Assembly: GCF_900070325.1 (NCBI RefSeq)
Contig: NZ_LN879430.1
Coordinates: 1,853,379 to 1,917,378 of the forward strand
DNA length: 64,000 nucleotides
Direction of reading: 5' to 3'
Source of the DNA: Herbinix luporum
GTDB taxonomy: Bacteria; Bacillota; Clostridia; Lachnospirales; Lachnospiraceae
A program made the translations under genes and the position numbers. Below, piece by piece: positions 1-8,567 of the stretch (positions are counted from its first letter, which is position 1; each line of letters starts with the position of its first letter). The notes below the pieces were generated by a model. That model was not told where the DNA came from. It saw nothing but the letters and a program-made list of their open reading frames with translations, and did no database searches.

Positions 1-51
1 AATTGCCAGTGCTGTAATTATGATTTGATTTTTCTTGAATATATTTTTCAT
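1..51 (-). CDS. spoIIIAH: Stage III sporulation protein AH, N-terminal fragment (runs off left edge)
   Basis: Only the first 17 codons lie in the window; they read MKNIFKKNQIIITALAI, a short basic stretch followed by the start of a membrane helix. An AGGAGG ribosome binding site lies 5-6 bases before the ATG. Position directly after spoIIIAG and this N-terminus fit SpoIIIAH, which in the family is the mother-cell membrane protein whose extracellular domain pairs with SpoIIQ to form the feeding-tube channel. The identification rests mainly on operon order because most of the protein is outside the window. Confidence 0.8.
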   Translation of the reverse strand, partial: MKNIFKKNQIIITALAI

Positions 52-64
52 AAAAACCTCCTGA

Positions 65-667
65 TCAATTAATACCATCACTCATCTTCATTACCTTAAC
101 TTTATGCGTTGGAATGTTAAATAATACCTCTGCAGCCTCAACAATATCCTTTATTACAAGGACATTATCACCACCTTCGGCAATAACCACAACTCCCTCT
201 ACCTCCGGCTGACGCTCCTGCAATATGTAAGGTTGATTATCCCCATCCTCATTTGTAACAAGAACTGTGCTTTCCTCCTTTTGAATTCGATTATTCGCTC
301 TGCTTCCGCCCTCCCCGTCCTCTTCATTCAAGCCTTCCTGAGTATACGGTACATCCTTGAGTGGGATTTTTTCTCCGGAGGTCTTTAAGGTTATCATAAC
401 CTCTACTTCTCCTATACCTTTCACTTTACGAAGGATGTTCTCAAGCCTGCCTTCTAATTCTGATATATAGGTATTCGTATCATGGCTTGTCGTATTCATA
501 TCTTTTTGCCAATCTGAGTGTTCTAGATCTATTTTTTTCTCCTTACTCCCCTTATTTCCTCCCATTAAGTCCGGAAACGTAAGCAAAATAAGCAAAATCC
601 CTGCTACAAACATTATTATTATCCTTGGCATTCCTATATCTTTCAGGGATATTTTCTTTTTCTCCAT
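65..667 (-). CDS. spoIIIAG: Stage III sporulation protein AG
   Basis: A 200-residue protein with a cytoplasmic lysine-rich start, one transmembrane helix at about residues 13-33, and a long extracytoplasmic domain. SpoIIIAG forms a large ring in the mother-cell membrane as part of the SpoIIIA-SpoIIQ channel during engulfment. The soluble part contains the ring-building stretch beginning around LENILRKVKGIGEVEVMITL and an acidic insertion rich in E, D, G and N. It starts 3 bases after the spoIIIAF stop and is followed 14 bases later by spoIIIAH. Expression in the mother cell under sigma-E is family knowledge, not shown here. Confidence 0.9.
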   Translation of the reverse strand: MEKKKISLKDIGMPRIIIMFVAGILLILLTFPDLMGGNKGSKEKKIDLEHSDWQKDMNTTSHDTNTYISELEGRLENILRKVKGIGEVEVMITLKTSGEKIPLKDVPYTQEGLNEEDGEGGSRANNRIQKEESTVLVTNEDGDNQPYILQERQPEVEGVVVIAEGGDNVLVIKDIVEAAEVLFNIPTHKVKVMKMSDGIN

Positions 668-669
668 AT

Positions 670-1281
670 TTATCCTCCCTGTATACTAATATTTATATTA
701 TCTTGGTCCATATTATAGAAGTCTGATATCTTATTTTTTACATGAATTTCCTGGGGAGAAGGGATGTTGGGCTTATCGTTTTCCCTGTCTATCCCATCGG
801 AAATTACAATTTTTTCAATATTAATCTTATGTACAGGAACCCCCTGATCTTCTTGATATCCTGCACTTATTATCATAGAAGTAATTTCCCCAAATTCCTT
901 ACTATCTAAGTCTTGATTCATGACAATATCAAAATCATATAGATAAAGCCCCTCCTCTGACAGCATATCTGTCACCTGCTTTTTTATTCTCTCTTTAATA
1001 TCCCCATATAGGGCCTGCTGTTGCTTTTCTTCCATAAGCTTTAATTCCTTCTGATAATCCTTCATATCGGTCCTATAAAAATTAGAGTTTAGGTAATAAT
1101 CTAGTATTCCATCCATCTTTAGTAATTTAAAAAAAGGAGACACCACAATTAATAGCAAAATCATACCTGATACGATGCTTACATATTTTTTATAACTGCT
1201 ATTGCCTAAGAGGTTCATAATTATGGTATTAAGGATTAGATAAATCACAGTATTTCTGACCCAATCATATATTTCCCCCAT
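670..1281 (-). CDS. spoIIIAF: Stage III sporulation protein AF
   Basis: A 203-residue protein with two N-terminal membrane helices (about residues 8-25 and 31-50) and a soluble C-terminal domain, the usual SpoIIIAF layout. I chose the ATG at 1281 (MGEIYDWVRNTV), preceded by AAAGGAG at good spacing; the frame is open further upstream, but that stretch overlaps the end of spoIIIAE and encodes an unlikely cysteine/serine-rich sequence. SpoIIIAF is a ring-forming member of the SpoIIIA channel complex. It lies in operon order between AE and AG. Confidence 0.88.
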   Translation of the reverse strand: MGEIYDWVRNTVIYLILNTIIMNLLGNSSYKKYVSIVSGMILLLIVVSPFFKLLKMDGILDYYLNSNFYRTDMKDYQKELKLMEEKQQQALYGDIKERIKKQVTDMLSEEGLYLYDFDIVMNQDLDSKEFGEITSMIISAGYQEDQGVPVHKINIEKIVISDGIDRENDKPNIPSPQEIHVKNKISDFYNMDQDNINISIQGG

Positions 1282-1307
1282 ATATAAGCTCCTTTTTCTT
1301 AAATTTT

Positions 1308-2471
1308 TTATACTACTTTTCCTGTTGAAATAGCAACAATGGTAACAGATATAAGAAATAAAATAGCACCTACTACAACTGCTTGAAGAAGCATTTGTAC
1401 TGATTTTGCTGAGGCACTTACACATTCAACAATCCTTTTATCTGATATAGGTTGTAAGGCGGCACAACTGAATTTATATATAAAGGCTACAGTTCCCAGC
1501 TGAATTATAGGAACAGAGCAGATAACAATTATTACTACCAAGCCCGCTGCCCCAATAGCATTTTTTAATAATACCCCGCTTCCAATTACGGTTTCTGCCA
1601 CACTTTCTATGGCATTACCTACTCCGGGTAGTGCAGAAGATGCTTTATATATGGCAGACCTTTTTACCTGATCGGCCACCGGCACAACCAACCCTTGAAT
1701 GGCCTGAAATCCAATAACAGCTGCCAGCAAACTTCTTAATAGCCACCTAATAATAGTTTCTATCAGCTCGGCCAGTTTTGACAGCATGTCCTCCTTAGAT
1801 AAATTATTGGCCAGGACGATAATTAAAAAGAAGTTAATTAAAGGTATAACCAGCTTAATAATTATCAAATCCACTAAGCTTATCAAAACTAGAGCAGCCT
1901 TATAAAAGACAAATGATGACATACTACCTGAACAAAATGCAACTGACATAAAATACGACGGAACTAAGGCCTTCATAAAATCTAATATCTGCCCGATAAC
2001 CATAGAGGCTACTTTCGAAGCACTGATAAATGTACTGATTATGAGTCCAAATAGCAGTAAGTATGTAACATAATAACCTGTTTCTGATACCTGATTATTT
2101 TTAAAGGCCATAGATAAATTAGTAAATATGGCTGCAATAAGTGCAATAGATATAAGCTTAACAAAGGTTCCGATATGTGCCTTTATCTCTTCACTAATAG
2201 ACTTAAGTATCTTGCCGGCTATGGATGTTAGGGAAAAGGATTCCTCTCCGGACATTAACTTTTTTACATAGTCGCCAAAATCCAAGCTACTTTTATGATC
2301 CATAATATTGTCAATTACACTTTGAATTTCATCATAATTCATATCATCGTAAAATTCACTTGATGCCAGTGCTATGCTTGTACCGTTTATGTAGAAAAAT
2401 ATTATTAAAATTGCCAGGGTTAACTTTAAGATAAAATTACCGGACACAAAGTCACCTTCCTTTATACCCAT
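1308..2471 (-). CDS. spoIIIAE: Stage III sporulation protein AE
   Basis: A polytopic membrane protein of about 387 residues with an N-terminal signal-like helix ending in ALA, a soluble stretch, then seven or so hydrophobic segments. SpoIIIAE is the main multi-pass subunit of the forespore feeding channel. The start is uncertain: ATG at 2471 has only a weak AGGGG upstream, whereas a GTG at 2447 (residue 9) sits behind AAGGAAGGTGA, close to a full ribosome binding site, and would give a cleaner signal peptide. The end overlaps no other gene once spoIIIAF is started at 1281. Confidence 0.9.
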   Translation of the reverse strand: MGIKEGDFVSGNFILKLTLAILIIFFYINGTSIALASSEFYDDMNYDEIQSVIDNIMDHKSSLDFGDYVKKLMSGEESFSLTSIAGKILKSISEEIKAHIGTFVKLISIALIAAIFTNLSMAFKNNQVSETGYYVTYLLLFGLIISTFISASKVASMVIGQILDFMKALVPSYFMSVAFCSGSMSSFVFYKAALVLISLVDLIIIKLVIPLINFFLIIVLANNLSKEDMLSKLAELIETIIRWLLRSLLAAVIGFQAIQGLVVPVADQVKRSAIYKASSALPGVGNAIESVAETVIGSGVLLKNAIGAAGLVVIIVICSVPIIQLGTVAFIYKFSCAALQPISDKRIVECVSASAKSVQMLLQAVVVGAILFLISVTIVAISTGKVV

Positions 2472-2491
2472 TTAGCCCCTAATAGGTGAAA

Positions 2492-2878
2492 TTACTGGAT
2501 AGTTAGAAAATTATTGATAGTATCAAGTAGGGCCAACAGAATCGGCATACTGATTGCAAGGATAGAAAGTTTACCGACCAGTTCAACCTGTTCTCCTATG
2601 GCATGATAACCGGAATCCTTACATAAGGCTGCCGCAAACTCCGTAACATAGGTAATACCTAGAATTTTTACCAGTATATTTATATATGCCTTATTAATCT
2701 TAATATATCCTTGCAGGCGGTTAATTGTATCTAGGATTATTTCCAGCTTACCTATACCCAGCAGCACAATAATAAAACAAGCTGCCAGACTAATATAAAT
2801 AGAGTATTCTTCCTTTCCCTTTTTAAAAATAATCCCCATTAATATTGCAATTATACTAATAATAGCTACCTCAACCAT
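2492..2878 (-). CDS. spoIIIAD: Stage III sporulation protein AD
   Basis: A 128-residue integral membrane protein with four hydrophobic segments (about residues 2-20, 28-45, 62-82 and 100-124). Size and position between spoIIIAC and spoIIIAE identify SpoIIIAD, a small transmembrane subunit of the SpoIIIA complex. The family sequence signature is visible in the INKAYINILVKILGITYVTE segment. The stop lies 20 bases before the spoIIIAE start. Confidence 0.9.
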   Translation of the reverse strand: MVEVAIISIIAILMGIIFKKGKEEYSIYISLAACFIIVLLGIGKLEIILDTINRLQGYIKINKAYINILVKILGITYVTEFAAALCKDSGYHAIGEQVELVGKLSILAISMPILLALLDTINNFLTIQ

Positions 2879-2924
2879 ATCTGCCTCCGTGTAATTTAAT
2901 AAGAAATCTTATATAGCCTGTCTC

Positions 2925-3134
2925 TTATAACATACTAAAAAGATCCTTGATAGTTGAAAACAACTCAGTAATATATGGAATAATCCAGAAAAGAACTAAA
3001 ATCAAGCCCGCCAAGCTTGTTAAAAAGGCCAATTCATCTCTGTTTGATTGCTTCAATATTTGATTTAGTAAGGAAACCAATATTCCTACCACTGCAATTC
3101 TTAATATTAAATAAATATCCATTCTAACCCCCAT
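2925..3134 (-). CDS. spoIIIAC: Stage III sporulation protein AC
   Basis: A 65-69 residue protein with two membrane helices and the conserved LNQILKQSNRDE segment of SpoIIIAC. Two ATGs compete: the one at 3134 has AAGGA four bases upstream; the one at 3122 gives MDIYLILRIAV, which matches the usual family start. The choice changes only four residues. It is a small membrane subunit of the SpoIIIA channel. Confidence 0.9.
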   Translation of the reverse strand: MGVRMDIYLILRIAVVGILVSLLNQILKQSNRDELAFLTSLAGLILVLFWIIPYITELFSTIKDLFSML

Positions 3135-3145
3135 GTAATCCTTAG

Positions 3146-3670
3146 TTATATCATAATGATAGAAATAAAAATTCCGGCCATAATACCAAGGCTGTTATAT
3201 AAATAAGTCTTTTCCTTTACGGTCTTAGAAAGCTCATATATTTCTTCTTCCATTTGTGCAAGAAATAAATCTAGGGTATTCATCTGCATCTCCTTATCTA
3301 GATAGCCAAGATTTTCTCCAAATTGGATTAACTGATACTTGTCCCTTTTACTAAGAGATGTATCATGAAGTTCCCCCTCCACAGCCTCTGTCCATATCTC
3401 AGAAAATGTATTTCCTAACCGTTCACTTAATCTATCAGATACCTTTGTTAAAAAGTCCTTAAAATTCCCCTCATGTCTTCTTGCTATAGAACTTATGGCT
3501 TCAGGAAGAGGGGTGTTGCCGTATCTAATATCTCCTCTTAACAGTACAATAAGTTTTTTAAATTCTTTCATGTCATTTATCCTGCATTTAAGTTGGCTGC
3601 TAAAATAAAAGCCCATTAAGCTAGATGAGAAAATAATAAGAATACATCCCATAATTTTTGTAAACAGCAT
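3146..3670 (-). CDS. spoIIIAB: Stage III sporulation protein AB
   Basis: A 174-residue protein with one N-terminal and one C-terminal membrane helix enclosing a helical cytoplasmic domain, as in SpoIIIAB. This domain is related to the membrane-platform (GspF-like) subunit of type II secretion. The ATG at 3670 is chosen because AGGGAGG lies five bases upstream; the frame stays open 11 codons further. The family segment GDIRYGNTPLPEA is clear. The gene follows spoIIIAA closely. Confidence 0.9.
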   Translation of the reverse strand: MLFTKIMGCILIIFSSSLMGFYFSSQLKCRINDMKEFKKLIVLLRGDIRYGNTPLPEAISSIARRHEGNFKDFLTKVSDRLSERLGNTFSEIWTEAVEGELHDTSLSKRDKYQLIQFGENLGYLDKEMQMNTLDLFLAQMEEEIYELSKTVKEKTYLYNSLGIMAGIFISIIMI

Positions 3671-3717
3671 CTTGACCTCCCTTTCTTCCGGTAAATAAAC
3701 CACTTATTTTTCTTATA

Positions 3718-4668
3718 TCAATATATTCTAGTAACCATAGAATCATAAATTTCTTCCAGTTGTCCTACTTTATTGATATTGCTAAGGATAATATAACGCT
3801 CAAAAATCCTGTTTTTTAACAAGTCGCCAAGAATAGGCTTGCTTTTTACATCTTCAATGGAGCTGCCATGAACCGTAGCAATCAGCTTACATCCACAGCT
3901 TATAACATAATTTATGGCCTCTATATCTTCTCTAGAACCTATTTCATCCACAGCTATCACTTGAGGAGACATGGATCTTATAAGCATCATCATCCCCTTA
4001 GCCTTAGGACAGCAATCAAGTATATCTGTTCTGATGCCCAGATCATTCTGGGGCTCTCCCATATAGCAGGCTGCAATTTCAGACCGCTCATCAACCACCC
4101 CTATATTCATCCCCTCAAGATAAGGACTGCCGTCAGAAATCTGACGGATAATATCCCGAAGTAAGGTTGTCTTACCACACTTTGGGGGAGATATAATTAA
4201 AGTATGATAGATGCTTTTTGTTTTTTCGTTAATCAGATAGGGCATTACCAAATCTGCACAGCCCTTTACCTGATGGGCAAGCCGTACATTTATATAAGAA
4301 ATATGTTTTATTCCCCTAATAAAATTTCCCTGTATAATAGTCTTTCCGGTAATTCCAATCCGATGTCCCCCGCTAATTGTGATAAAGCCCTGCCTAATTT
4401 CCTCTTCAAAGGCATATAAAGAGTAATTGCTAATATATTCCATGGTCTCTTTAATTTCATTCTTTGTTATTAAAACCCCCTGGGAGGGATTGCCTACAAG
4501 GCTGGCTTCCTCAGATACAAAATACTCCTTATTCTTATAGCTAATCAGTAGAGGGCAATTGACTCTGAGACGAATTTCCTGTAAGTCATCAAAATTTATT
4601 TGAAGCTTTCCCAGTATAATTCTAAGCTTCAATGAGAAAATCTTAAGAAGCTCGTCTTTAGTTTTCAA
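3718..4668 (-). CDS. spoIIIAA: Stage III sporulation protein AA, engulfment-channel ATPase
   Basis: A 316-residue AAA-type ATPase with a Walker A motif SPPKCGKTTLLRD at about residues 160-172 and a Walker B region ending VIAVDEIGS. It resembles secretion ATPases of the VirB11/GspE group and is thought to energise the SpoIIIA channel. The first codon is TTG (residues read MKTKDELLKIF), preceded by AAGGGGGGATC. It is the first gene of an eight-gene operon and is divergent from aroE, leaving a 219-base control region. Confidence 0.92.
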   Translation of the reverse strand: MKTKDELLKIFSLKLRIILGKLQINFDDLQEIRLRVNCPLLISYKNKEYFVSEEASLVGNPSQGVLITKNEIKETMEYISNYSLYAFEEEIRQGFITISGGHRIGITGKTIIQGNFIRGIKHISYINVRLAHQVKGCADLVMPYLINEKTKSIYHTLIISPPKCGKTTLLRDIIRQISDGSPYLEGMNIGVVDERSEIAACYMGEPQNDLGIRTDILDCCPKAKGMMMLIRSMSPQVIAVDEIGSREDIEAINYVISCGCKLIATVHGSSIEDVKSKPILGDLLKNRIFERYIILSNINKVGQLEEIYDSMVTRIY

Positions 4669-4728
4669 AGCTGATCCCCCCTTAACTTATATATTTACTA
4701 AAGTGCTTATCCAATTTTTCTTCTAGAA

Positions 4729-4757
4729 CAATATATTCCTCCTATATAAAAATATGA
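4729..4757 (-). promoter_or_regulatory. Possible sigma-E-type promoter of the spoIIIA operon
   Basis: On the minus strand TCATATT (4757-4751) is followed after 14 bases by ATATATTG (4736-4729), which resembles the sigma-E pattern of an ATATT -35 and a CATANNNT-like -10. Sigma-E control of spoIIIA is known in Bacillus. The match at -10 is imperfect and this is an inference. Confidence 0.35.
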
Positions 4758-4781
4758 TATTGATTTCATAAATAAATCAGC

Positions 4782-4809
4782 TTGCATTTTTTGTTAAATT
4801 TACTATAAT
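4782..4809 (+). promoter_or_regulatory. Likely vegetative promoter of aroE
   Basis: TTGCAT at 4782-4787 and a perfect TATAAT at 4804-4809 are separated by 16 bases and lie about 80 bases before the aroE ATG. This is the usual sigma-A arrangement. Confidence 0.5.
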
Positions 4810-4887
4810 AAAAGCACGACATAGGTAATTAGCCTATCAAATAAAAATAAAGGGAAAATATTTGAACAAAAAGAAACGGAGAAACAT

Positions 4888-5655
4888 ATGATATACGGTT
4901 TAATTGGCGAAAAATTAGGTCATAGTTATTCAAAATTTATCCATGAAAAAATGGTAGATGATAAATATTATTTAATTCCTTTAAGCCATGATGAATTTGA
5001 TCAGTTTATGAGAAATAAAGAATTTGCAGGGATTAATGTAACTATACCTTACAAAGAAAAAGTTATAGCTTATCTAGATGAGCTTGATACTTTAGCTAAA
5101 GAAATTGGAGCTGTAAATACTGTTGTTAATAATAATGGACGACTTATAGGGTACAATACGGATTTTTATGGTCTCTTATATTTGTTTACAAGTAATCAAA
5201 TTGTGGTCAAAGGAAAAAAATGCCTGATTCTTGGAAACGGAGGTACTTCCAAGACAGCCCAGGCCGTGTTAGAGACACTTGGTGCCGGAGAAATTCTTAA
5301 GGTCAGCAGAAGACCCGAAGGGGATAATACAATTTCCTATGAAGAATGCTATAAGAATCATAAGAATGCCCAAGTTATAGTAAATACTACCCCAGTGGGT
5401 ATGTATCCTAATATAGATAATAGCCCTTTGGACTTGACCCCCTTTACTTTATGCCAAAGTGTGGTTGATGTAATCTTTAATCCTATACAAACCAAACTTA
5501 CAAAACAAGCCAAAAGCCTTGGTATAAAATCAGTTACCGGTCTTGTTATGCTGGTAGCTCAAGCAAAACAAGCTGAGGAGTATTTTAGAGGCATTAAATT
5601 AGAAGATGCCATTATCCATAAAATTACCGAAGAATTACTTAATCAAATCATATAA
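4888..5655 (+). CDS. aroE: Shikimate dehydrogenase
   Basis: A 255-residue enzyme that reduces 3-dehydroshikimate to shikimate with NADPH in the aromatic amino acid pathway. The substrate-binding start GEKLGHSYSKFIHE, the catalytic Lys/Asp region (NVTIPYKEKV and NTDFYG) and the Rossmann glycine loop ILGNGGTSK are all visible. GGAGAAAC precedes the ATG. It stands alone on the plus strand between spoIIIAA and efp; aroK and aroQ are nearby on the other strand. It ends before a shared hairpin terminator. Confidence 0.95.
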   Translation: MIYGLIGEKLGHSYSKFIHEKMVDDKYYLIPLSHDEFDQFMRNKEFAGINVTIPYKEKVIAYLDELDTLAKEIGAVNTVVNNNGRLIGYNTDFYGLLYLFTSNQIVVKGKKCLILGNGGTSKTAQAVLETLGAGEILKVSRRPEGDNTISYEECYKNHKNAQVIVNTTPVGMYPNIDNSPLDLTPFTLCQSVVDVIFNPIQTKLTKQAKSLGIKSVTGLVMLVAQAKQAEEYFRGIKLEDAIIHKITEELLNQII

Positions 5656-5670
5656 TAAGAAATACTAATT

Positions 5671-5714
5671 AAAAAAGCGTAATCAGCAGAAACTATGTTT
5701 CTTCCGATTACGCT
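5671..5714 (-). terminator. Hairpin terminator between efp and aroE
   Basis: The arms AGCGTAATC (5676-5684) and GATTACGCT (5706-5714) pair perfectly, with further pairing inside the loop. On the minus strand the stem is followed by a run of six U, so it mainly terminates efp; it also lies just downstream of the convergent aroE. Confidence 0.75.
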
Positions 5715-5736
5715 ATATATATTCCTTAAGATAAAA

Positions 5737-6294
5737 TTATACTCTTTTCATATATTCCCCGGTTCTTGTATCGATGCTGATTATATCTCCCTGGTTTATG
5801 AATAAGGGAACTTGTACTTGGGCACCGGTTTCAACAACAGCAGGCTTTGTAGCACCTGTTGCAGTATCACCTTTAAATCCAGGCTCTGTATCGGTAACCT
5901 CCAACTCTACAAATAAAGGAGGCTCAATAGCAAATACTACTCCTTTATAGGAAAGCATTTTAACCATTTCATTTTCCTTAACAAATTTTAGGGAATCTCC
6001 AACGGCCTCTTTGTCTAAAGCAATCTGATCAAAAGTCTCCACATTCATAAAATTATATAAATCGCCGTCGCTATATAAATACTGCATATCACTTCTATCG
6101 ATATGTGCCTGTGGGAACTTCTCTGTAGGACGGAATGTACGCTCTGTTACACCGCCGTTAATAATATCTTTTAACTTAGTTCTTACGAAGGCAGCACCTT
6201 TTCCAGGCTTTACATGCTGAAATTCAATTACCTGATATACTACATTTTCTATTTCAACTGTCAGCCCATTCCTAAAATCGCCTGCTGATACCAT
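5737..6294 (-). CDS. efp: Elongation factor P
   Basis: A 185-residue protein of normal length with the three beta-barrel domains of EF-P, which rescues ribosomes stalled on polyproline. The tip of domain I reads KPGKGAA with Lys32 at the site that is modified in many bacteria. An AAGGAGGAATT ribosome binding site precedes the ATG. It lies downstream of the Xaa-Pro peptidase gene, a common neighbour in Clostridia. Confidence 0.97.
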   Translation of the reverse strand: MVSAGDFRNGLTVEIENVVYQVIEFQHVKPGKGAAFVRTKLKDIINGGVTERTFRPTEKFPQAHIDRSDMQYLYSDGDLYNFMNVETFDQIALDKEAVGDSLKFVKENEMVKMLSYKGVVFAIEPPLFVELEVTDTEPGFKGDTATGATKPAVVETGAQVQVPLFINQGDIISIDTRTGEYMKRV

Positions 6295-6377
6295 AAAAAT
6301 AATTCCTCCTTAAAATTTAACTACACCTTAGTGTATAATAAATTTATATTATTTGCAACATTTTTTTATATTTTGAA

Positions 6378-7445
6378 TTATAATTCGATTAATGATTTAT
6401 CGGAATGGGTATAGTTAATATATCCATTCTCAGTTACCACAACCAGATCCTCAATTCTGACTCCCCCAAATCCTCTGACATAGATACCCGGTTCAACCGT
6501 CTCTGTCATTCCTGCTTCAATTATGTCTTCTTCCCCTGGGGAAAGCCTTGGGTTTTCATGGATAAATAGGCCCACACTATGTCCTAGTCCATGTCCAAAG
6601 CAGCCTTCATATCCTGCCTTATATATAATATCCCTTGCCACCTTATCAACTTCTTTACCCTTAAGGCCTGCCCTTAAAATATCTAAAGCGGCCAACTGGG
6701 CTTCAAGTACTATATTATAAATTTCTTTCTGCTTGTCACTTGCCTTACCCACTACAACAGTTCTTGTCATATCAGAACAATAGCCCTCATATACACAGCC
6801 AAAATCCATGGTTACAAAGTCGCCGGCTTCTATCTTTTTTGATGTGGGCACCGCATGGGGCATGGAAGAGTTAACCCCGGATGCTACAATAGCAGGAAAG
6901 CTTGTTCTTTCTCCACCGTAAATCTTTAGTAGATATTCAATTCTTGCAGCCAGCTCAAGCTCTGTTACACCGGGTTTAATATAATCTAAAATCTCTGAGA
7001 AAACTTTATCACCTATACTTTGTGCCTGTTTAATATACTCTAATTCTTTTGGTGTTTTTATTCTTCTTAACCTTGTTATCTCATCTTTTATGGGAACCAG
7101 TTCACATTCAGGCAAGCCTGCCTTTAAATCCTCATATTTTGAATAAAGCATATCCTCAGATTCAAAACCTAGACGGCTTATATTATCACTTTTTATTAAG
7201 TCACCGATAGCTTCATTATATCCACCACTTCCAATGGTAATGATTTCATATCCTTTTGCTTCCGCCTCCGCTTGATAAGTGTAACGAAAGTCTGTAATAA
7301 CTGCATGACGTTTTTCTGATATATAAAGATAGCCTGTTTCTCCGGTAAATCCGCTGATATATCGCATATTATTACCATTGGATATTAAAACTCCATCGAT
7401 ATTTAACTTTCTATTTATTTCTTCTACTTTTTTAAAATTATCCAT
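6378..7445 (-). CDS. Xaa-Pro aminopeptidase-like M24 metallopeptidase
   Basis: A 355-residue M24B-family peptidase. The N-terminal creatinase-like domain covers about residues 1-125 and the pita-bread catalytic domain the rest. The metal ligands are visible: Asp in VTMDFGC and CSDMTR, His in GHGLGHSVG, and Glu in ETVEPG and VRIED. It removes N-terminal residues before proline, or splits Xaa-Pro dipeptides; the sequence alone does not separate the two. It lies between aroQ and efp, all on the minus strand. Confidence 0.9.
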   Translation of the reverse strand: MDNFKKVEEINRKLNIDGVLISNGNNMRYISGFTGETGYLYISEKRHAVITDFRYTYQAEAEAKGYEIITIGSGGYNEAIGDLIKSDNISRLGFESEDMLYSKYEDLKAGLPECELVPIKDEITRLRRIKTPKELEYIKQAQSIGDKVFSEILDYIKPGVTELELAARIEYLLKIYGGERTSFPAIVASGVNSSMPHAVPTSKKIEAGDFVTMDFGCVYEGYCSDMTRTVVVGKASDKQKEIYNIVLEAQLAALDILRAGLKGKEVDKVARDIIYKAGYEGCFGHGLGHSVGLFIHENPRLSPGEEDIIEAGMTETVEPGIYVRGFGGVRIEDLVVVTENGYINYTHSDKSLIEL

Positions 7446-7548
7446 AATGTCCTTCCTATCTTATGTATTTTATATATTGCCAGTTCTTTTCACATCAATT
7501 ATTATACGCATAAATTATTATTCTATCAATTGATTATCAATATTCTTA

Positions 7549-7989
7549 TTAAGATTTATTACAAAGATTAACCATTGCCTCCATGGCAAGAAGATATCCG
7601 TCAAATCCCAAACCGGCTATTTGCCCGTCGCATGCGGCAGCAGTTACAGACCTATGCCTAAATTCTTCCCTTTGATGAATATTAGATATATGCACCTCAA
7701 TTTTGGGAATAGTAAGGCTTGCTAGGGCATCTCTTATGGCATAGCTATAATGGGTATAAGCTGCCGGATTTATAATAATCCCATCAAATTTTTCTTTATA
7801 GGCCCTTTGAAGGGTATTAATAATTTCTCCCTCTATATTACTTTGAAAGACTTCTACTTCAACTTTCAGTTCTTTGGCCTTCTGCTCAATTAAACCTACT
7901 AAAGCCCAATAATCCCTATTACCGTATATTGATTTTTCCCTAATACCTAGGAAGTTTAAATTTGGCCCGTTTATTACTAAAATCTTCAT
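7549..7989 (-). CDS. aroQ: Type II 3-dehydroquinate dehydratase
   Basis: A 146-residue enzyme for the third step of the shikimate pathway, with the family start MKILVINGPNLNFLGIRE, the catalytic Tyr in IYGNRDY, the NPAAYTHYS segment and the HISNIHQREEFRHRS active-site loop. I place the start at 7989 because AAGGAGG lies just upstream; the longer open frame would overlap aroK. It is probably co-transcribed with aroK. Confidence 0.95.
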   Translation of the reverse strand: MKILVINGPNLNFLGIREKSIYGNRDYWALVGLIEQKAKELKVEVEVFQSNIEGEIINTLQRAYKEKFDGIIINPAAYTHYSYAIRDALASLTIPKIEVHISNIHQREEFRHRSVTAAACDGQIAGLGFDGYLLAMEAMVNLCNKS

Positions 7990-8038
7990 ATATTTCCTCC
8001 TTAAATCAGGTAGAATAGCCCAAACTAGCTTGTCCTTG

Positions 8039-8554
8039 TTAGTAGCCAAGTTTTTCTATAATCTCTTCTGCTATATCATCTATGGACTTATTGTCAGTAT
8101 TTATTGTTATATCAGCAGCCTCCTCATAATATTTCAATCTAGTAGATAGAAGTTTTTCAACTTTCTCTTCTAATTTTTCACCCTTTAATAGAGGCCTAGT
8201 AGTATCACCGGATAATCTTTCTACAATAGTGCTTTTACTTGCCTGTAAATATACAACATGTCCCATATTTTTTAATAACTCTCTGTTTCTTTCAAAGATA
8301 GGCATACCACCCCCTGTTGAAAGAACAGTTTTTTTTAGGGAATCTTTTATAGATAACAATAAGCCGGTCTCCAAATCCCGAAAGAAATCTTCCCCATGAA
8401 TACGAAATATCTTTTTAATTGACATATCTTCCAAGTTCTCAATTATCTCATCAGTATCCCCGTATTTATAATTAATTTTCTCTGATAAAAGCTTACCTAC
8501 ACTGCTTTTTCCGGAACCCATAAATCCTATTAATATAATATTAGCTTTTTTTAT
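8039..8554 (-). CDS. aroK: Shikimate kinase, apparent AUA start codon
   Basis: A P-loop kinase that phosphorylates shikimate. The P-loop GSGKSSVG and the shikimate-binding STGGGMP segment are visible. The only standard start is ATG at 8521, which begins inside the P-loop strand and would delete the conserved NIILIGF strand; its only candidate SD is an AGGA three bases away. In frame upstream an ATA codon at 8554-8552 follows GGGGGGAGTTAAG at normal spacing and yields KKANIILIGFMGSGKS, giving 171 residues, the normal family length. No ATG, GTG or TTG lies between the upstream in-frame stop and 8521. I therefore annotate from the AUA. Confidence 0.85.
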   Translation of the reverse strand: MKKANIILIGFMGSGKSSVGKLLSEKINYKYGDTDEIIENLEDMSIKKIFRIHGEDFFRDLETGLLLSIKDSLKKTVLSTGGGMPIFERNRELLKNMGHVVYLQASKSTIVERLSGDTTRPLLKGEKLEEKVEKLLSTRLKYYEEAADITINTDNKSIDDIAEEIIEKLGY

Positions 8555-8567
8555 CTTAACTCCCCCC

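Noticed and set aside
670..1425. Long version of spoIIIAF beginning at 1425
   Set aside because: The extra 48 residues overlap spoIIIAE and are Cys/Ser-rich; a good ribosome site points to the ATG at 1281.
7549..8049. aroQ starting at 8049
   Set aside because: It would overlap aroK; AAGGAGG lies just before the family-typical MKILVINGPN start at 7989.
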